This document shows positions 1 to 8,841 of a stretch of DNA of 51,537 nt, one piece after another. This stretch comes from Tissierellales bacterium. GTDB taxonomy: Bacteria; Bacillota; Clostridia; Tissierellales; Sedimentibacteraceae. The notes below the pieces were generated by a model that searched no databases, was not told the origin of the DNA, and saw only the letters and a list, made by a program, of their open reading frames with translations. The translations under genes and the position numbers were made by a program. Each line of letters begins with the position of its first letter. The stretch's first letter is position 1. The DNA lies in the NCBI GenBank assembly GCA_018433765.1, contig JAHDQO010000011.1, positions 1 through 51,537 on the forward strand, given 5' to 3'.

Positions 1-151
1 AGTTCCAATGGCAGCAAGAGTTGTACAAAAAGAAGGTCAAAAATACAACCCATCAAACTTCTTATTGATGCATGCTATGGGACCAAATGTAGCAGGTGTT
101 ATAGGGTCTGCTGTAGCAGCAGGTGTTTTATTGATGTTCTTCGGTGGCTAA
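1..151 (+). CDS. Na+-translocating decarboxylase beta subunit (3' end only)
   Basis: Only the last 49 codons are in the window; the reading frame begins at base 2 and stops at TAA 149-151. The peptide contains [20 protein letters not shown], the characteristic C-terminal transmembrane segment of the OadB/GcdB/MmdB family. These multi-pass membrane proteins carry the sodium channel of biotin-dependent decarboxylases (oxaloacetate, glutaconyl-CoA, methylmalonyl-CoA) and couple carboxybiotin decarboxylation to Na+ export. The C-terminus alone does not tell which substrate the complex uses, so no symbol is given. It is followed by a strong terminator, so it ends an operon lying to the left. Confidence 0.85.
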   Translation, partial: VPMAARVVQKEGQKYNPSNFLLMHAMGPNVAGVIGSAVAAGVLLMFFGG

Positions 152-182
152 TAAAAGTTACAATATAAGTCAAGTTTTAAAT

Positions 183-232
183 GCATCTTAAAAGTTAGAT
201 ATTATAAATCTGACTTTTGAGGTGCTTTTTTT
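183..232 (+). terminator. Rho-independent terminator after the decarboxylase beta gene
   Basis: Long stem with left arm GCATCTTAAAAGTTAGAT and right arm ATCTGACTTTTGAGGTGC (few mismatches), followed by a run of seven T. It separates the decarboxylase operon from gltBD. Confidence 0.85.
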
Positions 233-330
233 ATTTAATATGAAAAAAGCTTGATTATAAAAGAAAATGTTTTCACACTGTAAATTGCTGCTTTATAGCA
301 TAAAAACAAAATAAAATAATAAAAAATATG

Positions 331-359
331 TTGAAAACAATCATATAAAGTAGTATTAT
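331..359 (+). promoter_or_regulatory. Sigma-A-type promoter of gltBD
   Basis: TTGAAA (331-336), 17-bp spacer, TATTAT (354-359). It lies 35 bp before the gltB start and after the upstream terminator, so gltBD has its own promoter. No riboswitch or clear operator was seen in the 5' region. Confidence 0.6.
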
Positions 360-394
360 ATTTAGAAACAATTGTAAGCCGAGGGAGGAATTTT

Positions 395-3300
395 ATGAAT
401 TTACCGAACAAACAAGGACTATATGACCCGGCTAATGAAAAGGATAGCTGTGGAGTTGGTTTTATAGTCAATGTAAATGGGGAAGAGAGTTTTAGAATAG
501 TAAAAAAAGGATTAGAAATACTAAAAAATATGGAACATAGAGGGGCAGTAGGTTCTGATCCAAAAACAGGTGATGGTGCAGGCGTATTAACACAAATTCC
601 TGATGATTTTTTTAGAATATATTGCAATTATGATGGGATAGATTTACCTGCTAAAGGAGAATACGGAATTGGTATGGTATTCTTACCTAAAGAACCAGCG
701 TTAAGATTACAATGTGAAGGAATTTTTGAAAGAGTTATTCAGAGTGTAGGACATAAATCTCTAGGATGGAGGTTTGTTCCAACTGATAACAGGGTTATAG
801 GTGAAACTGCAAGAGGAACTGAACCTGTAATAAGACAAGTATTTATAAAAAAACATGACCAATGCTCTCAGGGGAATTTTGAAAGAGATTTATATTTAAT
901 AAGAAGAATAACAGAAAATGAAATCAATAGATTAGTAGAAAGAAATAAAGAATATTTTTATATATGTAGTTTATCATCAAAGACTATAGTATATAAAGGA
1001 TTATTACTAGCCGAACAAATAGAAAAGTACTATCTTGACTTAAATGATATAAATTTTAAAAGTTCTATGGTTTTAGTTCATCAAAGATTTAGTACAAATA
1101 CATTTCCAACATGGGATTTAGCACAACCTTTCAGATATCTTGCTCACAATGGAGAAATAAACACAATTAAAAGTAACAGAAACTGGATGAATACACGTGA
1201 AGGTGTATTGAAATCTAATTATTTTAAGAAGAAGCTTAATAAATTGTATCCAATTATTCAAGAAGGAAAAAGTGATTCCGCTTCAATTGATAATACCTTT
1301 GAATTTATAAAATGTAATGGTAGAAGTAATGCTCATACATTAATGATGCTTATTCCTGAAGCATGGGAAAATGATAAACTTATGAGTGTAGAAAAACGAA
1401 GTTTTTATGAATATCATGCTACTATGATTGAACCTTGGGATGGACCGGCAGCTATGTTTTTTTGTGATGGAGTTCAGATAGGAGGTACTTTAGACAGAAA
1501 TGGTTTGAGACCTGCTAAATATGTTATTACAAAGGAAGGGTTAGTTGTAATGGCATCTGAGTTTGGAGTACTTAAATTCAAACCTGAAAATATAGAAAAA
1601 AAAGGTAGACTTAAGCCAGGAGAAATGCTTTTAGTAGATACTGAGAAAAAAAGAATATATTTTGATGATGAAATCAAAAATAATATATGCTGTAAAAAAG
1701 ATTATGAGAAAATAATTTCTAAGAGTAAAGTTGAAATTGGACAGCTTGATAAAGACAATAAAATGAATTTAAACATAGATAATTTACTAGAAAGGCAAAG
1801 AGCTTTTGGTTATACTATGGAAGATATGAGACTCATATTAAAAGCTATGGGTGAAGACGGTAAAGAGTTTATTGCCTCTATGGGAAATGATACTCCATTA
1901 GCAGTTCTTTCTAACAAATCTCAATTATTGTTTTCATATTTTAGACAATTATTTGCTCAAGTAACAAATCCTCCTATAGATTCTATAAGAGAAGGAGTAG
2001 TAATGTCATTATTCAATTTTTTAGGTACACAAGATAACATGTTAAATACTAAAGAATTAGAAAATAAATATATAACAATAAAAACTCCAATAATATCAAA
2101 CGATGAAATGAGTCAATTAAAATTGCTTAATAGCGAAGACTTTAAATCTACTGTAATACCTATAACATTTAAAGCAGATAGCGGTATTGAAGGGTTTAAA
2201 AATGCTTTAGAATTAATTTGCAATCGTGCATTAGAAAGAGTTAAGGAAGGATATAATATTTTGGTTCTTTCAGATAGGAAAGTTGATAGTTATGAAGCAG
2301 CAATTCCAAGTTTACTTGCAGTATCAGCTATACATCATTACTTAATAGATAAAAAGCAGAGATCAAAAGTTTCATTACTTGTAGAAGCTGGAGATGTGAG
2401 AGAAACTACTCATTTTGCTTTATTGGTAGGTTATGGAGCTAGTGCAGTAAATCCATATATTGCAATAGAGTCTATAAAAAATCTATCAAAAAATAATATT
2501 ATAAAAAATACAACTGAACAAAAAGCAGTTGAAAACTATCTGAAATCATGCAGCATTGGACTAGCTAAAATATTGTCTAAAATGGGTATATGTACAATTC
2601 AAAGTTATCAAGGTTCTCAAATATTCGAAGTTTTAGGGCTAAATGAAGAGTTTATAAATAAATATTTTCCTGGAACTCCTACAAGAATAGGTGGAATAGG
2701 TATTGATGAAGTAGCTGAAGAAGTTCTTATAAGACATAAGAAAGCATTTAATAGATTAAGAAAGCCTATCAAGGATCTTGATGTAGGTGGACTTTATAAA
2801 TGGAGAAAAACAGGTGAGTACCATTTATTTAATCCAGAAACTATTTATAAGCTTCAAGTTGCTGTAAGAACAGGAGATTATAAAAAATATAAAGAATATG
2901 CTTCATTAATTAATAATCAAGACAAAAACTTATGTACTATAAGAAGCATGCTAAAGATGACTGATACATGTCCTATTCCTATAGAAGAAGTAGAACCTGA
3001 ATCTGAAATAATAAAAAGATTTTGTTCTGGTGCTATGTCGTTAGGTTCTTTAAGTAAAGAAGCACATGAAACAATTGCTGTTGCTATGAACAGGTTAGGT
3101 GCTAAGAGTAATACAGGGGAAGGCGGAGAAGATTCAGAAAGATTTAGTACTAGAAATAGTTTAGATAATAAAAATAGTGCTATAAAGCAAGTAGCATCTG
3201 CAAGGTTCGGAGTAACAATAAACTATATTGCTAATGCAGATGAGTTGCAGATAAAGATAGGACAAGGTGCAAAACCGGGTGAGGGTGGACATTTACCTGG

Positions 3301-4903
3301 AAAAAAGGTAAACAAACATATAGCCAAATTAAGACATTCTGTACCCGGAATCGATTTAATATCTCCTCCACCGCATCATGATATTTATTCAATTGAAGAC
3401 TTAGCACAACTTATATTTGACTTAAAAAATGCAAACCCAGATGCAAGAATAAGTGTAAAACTTGTAGCAGAAAATGGTGTGGGTACAGTAGCAGCTGGAG
3501 TTGCTAAGGCACACGCAGATGTTATTTTAATAAGTGGGCATGATGGTGGGACAGGTGCATCAGCAGCATCATCTATTAGAAATGCAGGAATACCTTGGGA
3601 GATTGGACTAGCTGAAACACATCAAGTATTATTATTGAATAATTTAAGAAGTAGAGTAAGATTACAAACAGATGGACAGCTAAAGACTGGAAGAGATGTT
3701 GTTATTGCTTCACTACTTGGAGCAGAAGAGTTTGGATTTGCTACTACACTGCTTGTAACTATGGGTTGTGTAATGCTTAGACATTGCCAAAAAAATAATT
3801 GTGATATGGGTATTGCTACACAGAATGAAGAACTAAGAAAAAATTTCAAAGGTAAGCCTGAGTACATTATTAATTTTATGTCTTTTATTGCAAAAGAAGT
3901 AAGAGAGTATATGGCACTACTTGGATTTAGAACAATAAATGAAATGGTTGGACGAGTAGATAAACTCAAAGTAAGAGATGATATAAATCATTGGAAAGCT
4001 AATAAGTTAGATTTAGCTAATATACTATATAAACCAGACATGCCAAAAAGAATTACGCCATATTGTTCAAAATCTCAAAACCATGGACTAGATTTGTCTA
4101 TAGATTATAAATTAATTGAAATCAGTCAACCAGTATTTAGAGATAAAAAATCTGTTAGCGGTTGTTATGAAATTAGAAATGCTAACAGAACTGTAGGTGC
4201 TATGATAAGTGGTAAATTAGCTAAGAAATTTAAAGATGAAAAATTACCTGAAGACATGATGAAATTCACCTTTTATGGTTCAGCAGGTCAAAGTTTTGGA
4301 GCTTTTGGTATAAATGGGTTGACACTTATACTTGAAGGAGACGCAAATGACTATGTAGGTAAAGGGTTATCAGGTGCTAAGATTATAATTAAAAAACCCA
4401 AAAATGCTGCTTACGATAAAAGTATAATAGCAGGTAATACAATACTGTATGGTGCTACGAGTGGGCAATTATTTGTTAATGGTATAGCTGGAGAAAGATT
4501 TGCTGTTAGAAATAGTGGAGCCGAAGCAGTAGTAGAAGGATTAGGTAATCATGGATGCGAATATATGACAGCAGGTTTTGTAGTAGTATTAGGAGAAGTT
4601 GGGAAAAATTTTGCAGCAGGGATGAGTGGAGGAATAGCAGTTATATTTGACCCTGAAAATTTACTTGAAAATAATTGTAATAAAGAAATGGTGTTAATTG
4701 AAAAACCAACTATTGAAAATCTAAACAAAACTAAAGAAATGATTGAAAAACATATTGAATATACAGGAAGTAAAAATGCTAAACGCATAATAAAGAATTG
4801 GCAAAAAAATAAAACGTATTTTAAAAGAGTCATTCCAATTATGTATAAGCAAATTATAGAAAATTATGATAAAAAACAAGATACTAAAATGGAGGTGAAA
4901 TAA
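395..4903 (+). CDS. gltB: Glutamate synthase (NADPH), large subunit
   Basis: The 1502-residue protein has full family length. It transfers the amide nitrogen of glutamine to 2-oxoglutarate, giving two glutamates, in the cytoplasm with GltD as electron donor. An 18-residue propeptide precedes Cys19 (DSCGVGF), the expected N-terminal nucleophile of the class II glutaminase domain after processing. Then come the central domain, the FMN/synthase domain (GGEGGEDSERF; HHDIYSIEDLAQLIFDLK) with the 3Fe-4S ligands Cys1125, Cys1131 and Cys1136, and the C-terminal GXGXG beta-helix domain (GNTILYGATSGQLFVNG). ATG 395 has the site GAGGGAGG. The stop TAA overlaps the gltD start by one base (A at 4903), indicating translational coupling. 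Confidence 0.97.
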   Translation: MNLPNKQGLYDPANEKDSCGVGFIVNVNGEESFRIVKKGLEILKNMEHRGAVGSDPKTGDGAGVLTQIPDDFFRIYCNYDGIDLPAKGEYGIGMVFLPKEPALRLQCEGIFERVIQSVGHKSLGWRFVPTDNRVIGETARGTEPVIRQVFIKKHDQCSQGNFERDLYLIRRITENEINRLVERNKEYFYICSLSSKTIVYKGLLLAEQIEKYYLDLNDINFKSSMVLVHQRFSTNTFPTWDLAQPFRYLAHNGEINTIKSNRNWMNTREGVLKSNYFKKKLNKLYPIIQEGKSDSASIDNTFEFIKCNGRSNAHTLMMLIPEAWENDKLMSVEKRSFYEYHATMIEPWDGPAAMFFCDGVQIGGTLDRNGLRPAKYVITKEGLVVMASEFGVLKFKPENIEKKGRLKPGEMLLVDTEKKRIYFDDEIKNNICCKKDYEKIISKSKVEIGQLDKDNKMNLNIDNLLERQRAFGYTMEDMRLILKAMGEDGKEFIASMGNDTPLAVLSNKSQLLFSYFRQLFAQVTNPPIDSIREGVVMSLFNFLGTQDNMLNTKELENKYITIKTPIISNDEMSQLKLLNSEDFKSTVIPITFKADSGIEGFKNALELICNRALERVKEGYNILVLSDRKVDSYEAAIPSLLAVSAIHHYLIDKKQRSKVSLLVEAGDVRETTHFALLVGYGASAVNPYIAIESIKNLSKNNIIKNTTEQKAVENYLKSCSIGLAKILSKMGICTIQSYQGSQIFEVLGLNEEFINKYFPGTPTRIGGIGIDEVAEEVLIRHKKAFNRLRKPIKDLDVGGLYKWRKTGEYHLFNPETIYKLQVAVRTGDYKKYKEYASLINNQDKNLCTIRSMLKMTDTCPIPIEEVEPESEIIKRFCSGAMSLGSLSKEAHETIAVAMNRLGAKSNTGEGGEDSERFSTRNSLDNKNSAIKQVASARFGVTINYIANADELQIKIGQGAKPGEGGHLPGKKVNKHIAKLRHSVPGIDLISPPPHHDIYSIEDLAQLIFDLKNANPDARISVKLVAENGVGTVAAGVAKAHADVILISGHDGGTGASAASSIRNAGIPWEIGLAETHQVLLLNNLRSRVRLQTDGQLKTGRDVVIASLLGAEEFGFATTLLVTMGCVMLRHCQKNNCDMGIATQNEELRKNFKGKPEYIINFMSFIAKEVREYMALLGFRTINEMVGRVDKLKVRDDINHWKANKLDLANILYKPDMPKRITPYCSKSQNHGLDLSIDYKLIEISQPVFRDKKSVSGCYEIRNANRTVGAMISGKLAKKFKDEKLPEDMMKFTFYGSAGQSFGAFGINGLTLILEGDANDYVGKGLSGAKIIIKKPKNAAYDKSIIAGNTILYGATSGQLFVNGIAGERFAVRNSGAEAVVEGLGNHGCEYMTAGFVVVLGEVGKNFAAGMSGGIAVIFDPENLLENNCNKEMVLIEKPTIENLNKTKEMIEKHIEYTGSKNAKRIIKNWQKNKTYFKRVIPIMYKQIIENYDKKQDTKMEVK

Positions 4904-6321
4904 TGAAAGACAAGCAAACTGGGTTTATGACAATAAAAAGAAGTAACTTTAAGACAAGAGCGGTTGAAGAAAGAATTAAAGATTATAATAATGTCTACAT
5001 TCAATTAAGCTTAGATGAAATGAGAAATCAAGCAAACAGATGCATGGACTGCGGTACATCCTTTTGCAATTGGGGATGTCCATTAGGAAACCTAATACCA
5101 GATTGGAATGATTTTGTTTTTAATGGTGACTGGAAAAAAGCATATGAAAGACTAACCTTAACTAGTAATTTTCCAGAATTCACTGGAAGAGTATGTCCTG
5201 CTCTTTGTGAAGCAGCTTGTGTCCTTGGTATTAATAGAGAAGGTGTATCTATTAGAGAAATTGAGCAAATGATAATTGATACAGCATTTAATAATGGATG
5301 GGTACAACCTAGAATTCCTAAAGTTAGAACGGGTAAAAAAGTTGCAGTTATAGGTTCAGGACCTTCAGGACTAGCTACTGCAGATGATTTGAACTATTCT
5401 GGACATCTTGTAACAATATTTGAAAGAGAAGATAAAGCGGGCGGTTTATTAAGATATGGTATACCAAATTATAAATTAGAAAAAGAAATACTAGATAGAA
5501 GAATAGAATTAATGGTAGAGGCAGGAATAGAATTTAAATTAAATATAGAAGTTGGAAAAGATGTTCATTTTAATGACTTGATAGAGGAGTTCGATTCTGT
5601 TGTTTTATGTTGTGGTGCATCTGTTCCAAGAAAATTAAAGATACCTGGTGAAAAATTAGATGGTGTGTATTTTGCTGTAGATTATTTAAAACAGCAGACT
5701 AAAAAAATATTTAATAGCAAATATAATATGCCAGATATAGATGCAAAAAATAAAAAGGTTCTTGTAATAGGTGGTGGAGATACAGGTGCTGATTGTGTTG
5801 GTACTGCAAATAGACAAGGTGCTGAAGTTGTGTATCAATATGAAATAATGCCAAAGCCAGCAATAGAAAGAACAGAAAATATGCCTTGGCCTGAATACCC
5901 TAAATTATTAAAAACTACCACAGCTCATGAAGAAGGATGTATAAGAGAATGGGAAATAATGACCAAAGAACTCATCGGAGACGGCAAAAAATTAAAATCT
6001 GCAAAAGTATCAAAAGTGAAGTGGATTATGGATGAAGGAAAATATAAACTAGAAGAAATTGAAAAAAGTGAATTTATTCAAGAAGTTGATATGGTATTAG
6101 TCGCTGTAGGTTTTATGCATACTGAACATGATAAGTTTGTAAAATCTATGAATATAGCACTTGATAGTAAGGGTAATATTTTAACGGATGAGAATTTTAT
6201 GACAAATATAAAAGGCGTTTTTTCAGCAGGAGATATGAGAACAGGACAGTCTTTAGTGGTAAAAGCTATAAAAGATGGAAAAAGCGTTGCAACGTGTATA
6301 GATAATTATTTAATGCACTAG
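4903..6321 (+). CDS. gltD: Glutamate synthase, small (NADPH/FAD) subunit
   Basis: The 472-residue flavoprotein takes electrons from NADPH and passes them through FAD and 4Fe-4S clusters to GltB. The N-terminal cysteine-rich segment (CMDCGTSFCNWGCP near residues 47-60, then CPALCEAAC) supplies the cluster ligands. Two Rossmann motifs follow: VAVIGSGPSGLATADD for FAD and VLVIGGGDTGADCVGT for NADPH. Near the C-terminus is GVFSAGDMRTGQSLVVKAI, the conserved FAD-binding segment of this family. The length is normal. It is co-transcribed with gltB (ATG overlaps the gltB stop; the site GGAGGTGA lies inside the gltB end) and is followed by a terminator, so the operon is just gltBD. Confidence 0.97.
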   Translation: MKDKQTGFMTIKRSNFKTRAVEERIKDYNNVYIQLSLDEMRNQANRCMDCGTSFCNWGCPLGNLIPDWNDFVFNGDWKKAYERLTLTSNFPEFTGRVCPALCEAACVLGINREGVSIREIEQMIIDTAFNNGWVQPRIPKVRTGKKVAVIGSGPSGLATADDLNYSGHLVTIFEREDKAGGLLRYGIPNYKLEKEILDRRIELMVEAGIEFKLNIEVGKDVHFNDLIEEFDSVVLCCGASVPRKLKIPGEKLDGVYFAVDYLKQQTKKIFNSKYNMPDIDAKNKKVLVIGGGDTGADCVGTANRQGAEVVYQYEIMPKPAIERTENMPWPEYPKLLKTTTAHEEGCIREWEIMTKELIGDGKKLKSAKVSKVKWIMDEGKYKLEEIEKSEFIQEVDMVLVAVGFMHTEHDKFVKSMNIALDSKGNILTDENFMTNIKGVFSAGDMRTGQSLVVKAIKDGKSVATCIDNYLMH

Positions 6322-6336
6322 TAATAAAAAAAATAA

Positions 6337-6382
6337 GAATAAGAGATATCTTAACATCTTAAGAAGTATCTCTTATTTTTTA
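6337..6382 (+). terminator. Terminator of gltBD
   Basis: AATAAGAGATA pairs with TATCTCTTATT across an AT-rich inner stem and loop, then TTTTTT. Confidence 0.85.
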
Positions 6383-6433
6383 TTTCTTTAAATAAAATGA
6401 CTTTTAATATATAATATAATAGGTGAATAAAAA

Positions 6434-7351
6434 ATGATAAGTGTTGAGAATTTAGTAAAACTTCAATTAGCAGATGGTATAGGCAGAAAAACATTAACAA
6501 AATTGATTGAGTACTTAAAAAATAATGATTTGAATACTTCTGATTTTAGAGATTTAATTGATATTATAAATGAAAAGTTTACTTTGAAAAAAATAAACTA
6601 TGATATTGATGATATAAAACAAAAAACTGAAAAAATTTTATATTTGTGTAGTAAGCATGATATTGAAATAATAAGCGTATTTAATGAAAAATATCCTACA
6701 AAATTAAAATGTATTGATGATAAACCAGTAGTTCTTTATGTTCAAGGAAATAAGCAGATTTTAGATGAATATAAAAATATTGCTGTTATAGGGTCAAGAA
6801 AGCCATCACGTAAAGGATTTGAAATAGGTAATTTTTTGTCAGAAAAATTAGCAAAAGAAGGGTATAATATTATTAGCGGGTTAGCTTTAGGTTGTGATAC
6901 GTCAGGTCATAGAGGATGTTTGAACGGAAATGGTAATACTGCAGCAATGATACCATCTGGTCACGAATATGTATATCCAAAAGCAAATAAAGGACTTTAT
7001 TATCAAATACTTTACAATAACGGGGCTATAGTATCGGAGAAGCCACCATTATCGAAGCCTTTGAAATATGATTTTATTGATAGGGATAGATTACAAGCAG
7101 CATTTTCAGATGGAATATTAGTTATTGAAAGCGAACTAAAAAGTGGAACAGTATATACAGTTAATTTTGGGATTAAATATGGGAAATTAATTGGATGCTC
7201 TGGTCATGAAAATATTGAAAAACCTAAGAATAATAGATTAAACCAAAAACTAATCAAAGAGAAAAAAGCATATCAAATTAATAATTTTACAGATTTAATT
7301 GAATTTGCAGAAGAATCTATTAGGAGTAATATTATAAAATGTCAGAATTAA
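6434..7351 (+). CDS. DprA/Smf-like DNA-processing protein
   Basis: 305 residues. DprA binds incoming single-stranded DNA and loads RecA during transformation; many non-competent bacteria also carry it. The Rossmann-like core is clear: IAVIGSRKPSRKGFEIGNFL, then NIISGLALGCDTSGHRGCL, then AAMIPSGHEYVYPKAN, and a late VIESELKSGTVYTVNFGI segment. The N-terminal part (residues 1-100) has a helix-hairpin-helix-like stretch (LADGIGRKTLTKLIEYL). It is shorter than the usual 350-380 residues and has no obvious C-terminal winged helix, so it could be a specialised DprA-like protein rather than the main one. ATG 6434 has the site AGGTGA. The gene overlaps the next by 13 bp. Confidence 0.8.
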   Translation: MISVENLVKLQLADGIGRKTLTKLIEYLKNNDLNTSDFRDLIDIINEKFTLKKINYDIDDIKQKTEKILYLCSKHDIEIISVFNEKYPTKLKCIDDKPVVLYVQGNKQILDEYKNIAVIGSRKPSRKGFEIGNFLSEKLAKEGYNIISGLALGCDTSGHRGCLNGNGNTAAMIPSGHEYVYPKANKGLYYQILYNNGAIVSEKPPLSKPLKYDFIDRDRLQAAFSDGILVIESELKSGTVYTVNFGIKYGKLIGCSGHENIEKPKNNRLNQKLIKEKKAYQINNFTDLIEFAEESIRSNIIKCQN

Positions 7352-8307
7352 AGAAGAATAGTATATCAGGTAAATTAATAATATTAAATACTGAAAGAAG
7401 TAAAAGGTGTAATGAGTTTCTTAAAAAGCAAACTAGTTGTATGAATAAGAATCAGTATGAGAAAGATTGTCCTTTATGTTTAGGAAATGAAAATATGACA
7501 CCTAAAGAAACATTTTCAATTATTAACGATCGTAAAAAATGGATAGTAAGATCTATTCCTAATAAATATCCTATATTAACATCTGAAAAAAACACAGAAA
7601 ATCAAAAGGACAACTTTATACATGGAGAGCATGAAGTGCTGGTAGAATCAAATAAGCATGATGCAAATTTTTATAATATGACATCTAAAGAATTTGTTTA
7701 TATAATAAAAATGTATGTAAATAGATATAAAGAGTTGTATAAAGACAATATAAAGTATGTTAGTATAATAAAAAATTATTTGATGAAAGCGGGTGCTTCG
7801 TTAGAACATTCACATTCACAAATTATATCAATGTCAATAGTTCCTCCAACTATAAAAGAAGAAATAACAAATGCAAGAAATTATTTTAACGAAAATAATT
7901 CAAGCTATTTTGATGAAATGTTAAGTAATAAAAATAATATTTTTATTGAAAATAAATTTTTTTATGCTTTTGTTCCTGAGAATTCATCGTATGGTCTTGA
8001 AATAAATATAGTCAGTAAATATAAAAGTAATTTTGAAGAAATTAATGAAGATGAAATAGAATTACTTTCGGATATATTGATGAAAACATATAAGAAATTG
8101 AAAGAAGTGACAGGTCATTTGCCTTTTAATATGTTTTTGCATACACTTCCTAAAGATGATGAAGACAATCTAAAGTACTATAGATATCATTTTCATATTA
8201 TTCAAAGAAAATGGTTTTTTGGAGGTTTTGAATTAAGTAATGGAATTTATGTAAATTCAATAGACACTGAAAAACTCATAGAAAAATTAAAAAACAAAAA
8301 AAATTGA
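7339..8307 (+). CDS. GalT-like nucleotidyltransferase of the HIT superfamily (DUF4931-like)
   Basis: 322 residues resembling galactose-1-phosphate uridylyltransferase and Ap4A phosphorylase relatives. A CPLC pair near residue 47 suggests a zinc site. LEHSHSQI carries the H-x-H-x-Q active site of GalT (HPHxQ in classical enzymes), and YRYHFHIIQRKW is a second conserved His-rich strand. No galK, galE or other sugar genes lie nearby, so a role in galactose use is not supported; the substrate is unknown. It starts inside the dprA-like gene (ATG 7339, site TAGGAG), so the two form a coupled operon. Confidence 0.7.
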   Translation: MSELKKNSISGKLIILNTERSKRCNEFLKKQTSCMNKNQYEKDCPLCLGNENMTPKETFSIINDRKKWIVRSIPNKYPILTSEKNTENQKDNFIHGEHEVLVESNKHDANFYNMTSKEFVYIIKMYVNRYKELYKDNIKYVSIIKNYLMKAGASLEHSHSQIISMSIVPPTIKEEITNARNYFNENNSSYFDEMLSNKNNIFIENKFFYAFVPENSSYGLEINIVSKYKSNFEEINEDEIELLSDILMKTYKKLKEVTGHLPFNMFLHTLPKDDEDNLKYYRYHFHIIQRKWFFGGFELSNGIYVNSIDTEKLIEKLKNKKN

Positions 8308-8315
8308 AAAAGTTC

Positions 8316-8344
8316 TTGACACTTGCAAACAAAGTATGTATAAT
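8316..8344 (+). promoter_or_regulatory. Promoter of tRNA-Leu
   Basis: Consensus TTGACA (8316-8321), 17-bp spacer, TATAAT (8339-8344), ending 24 bp before the mature tRNA 5' end. Confidence 0.85.
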
Positions 8345-8368
8345 AAATCTTGTCACTAAGACAGACAC

Positions 8369-8452
8369 GCGGGTGTGGCGGAATTGGCAGACGCGCTAGA
8401 CTTAGGATCTAGTGTCTTCGACGTGGGAGTTCGAGTCTCTTCACCCGCACCA
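8369..8452 (+). tRNA. tRNA-Leu (anticodon UAG)
   Basis: 84 nt class II tRNA with acceptor GCGGGTG/CACCCGC, D arm GGCGGAATTGGCAGACGC, anticodon arm CTAGA-CTTAGGA-TCTAG (anticodon TAG), a long variable arm (GTCTTCGACG region) and a T arm containing GTTCGAGTC. The 3' CCA is encoded. A single-gene transcription unit. Confidence 0.96.
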
Positions 8453-8453
8453 A

Positions 8454-8481
8454 ATGGGAGCCATATTGGCTCCATTTTTTA
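8454..8481 (+). terminator. Terminator of tRNA-Leu
   Basis: ATGGGAGCC-atatt-GGCTCCAT followed by TTTTT; directly after the CCA end. Confidence 0.9.
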
Positions 8482-8841
8482 ATTTAGTATTAATTGTGTC
8501 AAATTTAGACATAAAAATATATTAAAATTAAAATCGAATGTTTAAAAATCATTCGATTTATTTATTTATAGTGGTATAATGAAATAACGAATAGTTATTT
8601 TTTATAATTATGGTAAAAAAAATTAAAATTGGAAATGATACATATAGAAACTTCTTTGATTATAGTCTGATTCTATGGCAAATGAAAAATATAAAGAATC
8701 TTAGTAAACCAAGGAAACCATTGGATTTTTATTGTAAAAATAGTTGATATAAAAAAATATTATGATATAATAAAGTGGTTAATTATAAACGTGAATGCAA
8801 CAAAACTCATTATTATACATAAGTTAAAGGGAGGATACAAA
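8482..8841 (+). other. Non-coding stretch between tRNA-Leu and tig
   Basis: It holds a perfect 10-bp hairpin (AAATCGAATG/CATTCGATTT, 8531-8559), which may be a weak terminator; a second small hairpin with a T tail (8583-8605); and an open frame of 45 codons (8610-8747, beginning MVKKIKIGNDTYRNFF) without a ribosome binding site, which I do not call a gene. The tig promoter is at the right end. Confidence 0.5.
8744..8771 (+). promoter_or_regulatory. Probable tig promoter
   Basis: TTGATA (8744-8749), 16-bp spacer, TATAAT (8766-8771), 70 bp before the tig start. Confidence 0.5.

Noticed and set aside
235-627. 130-codon minus-strand frame over the gltB start.
   Set aside because: Antisense to the gltB promoter and N-terminal glutaminase domain; no start signals.
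8610-8747. 45-codon frame before tig.
   Set aside because: No ribosome binding site, and the tig promoter overlaps its end. Could be a relic but not supportable as a gene.
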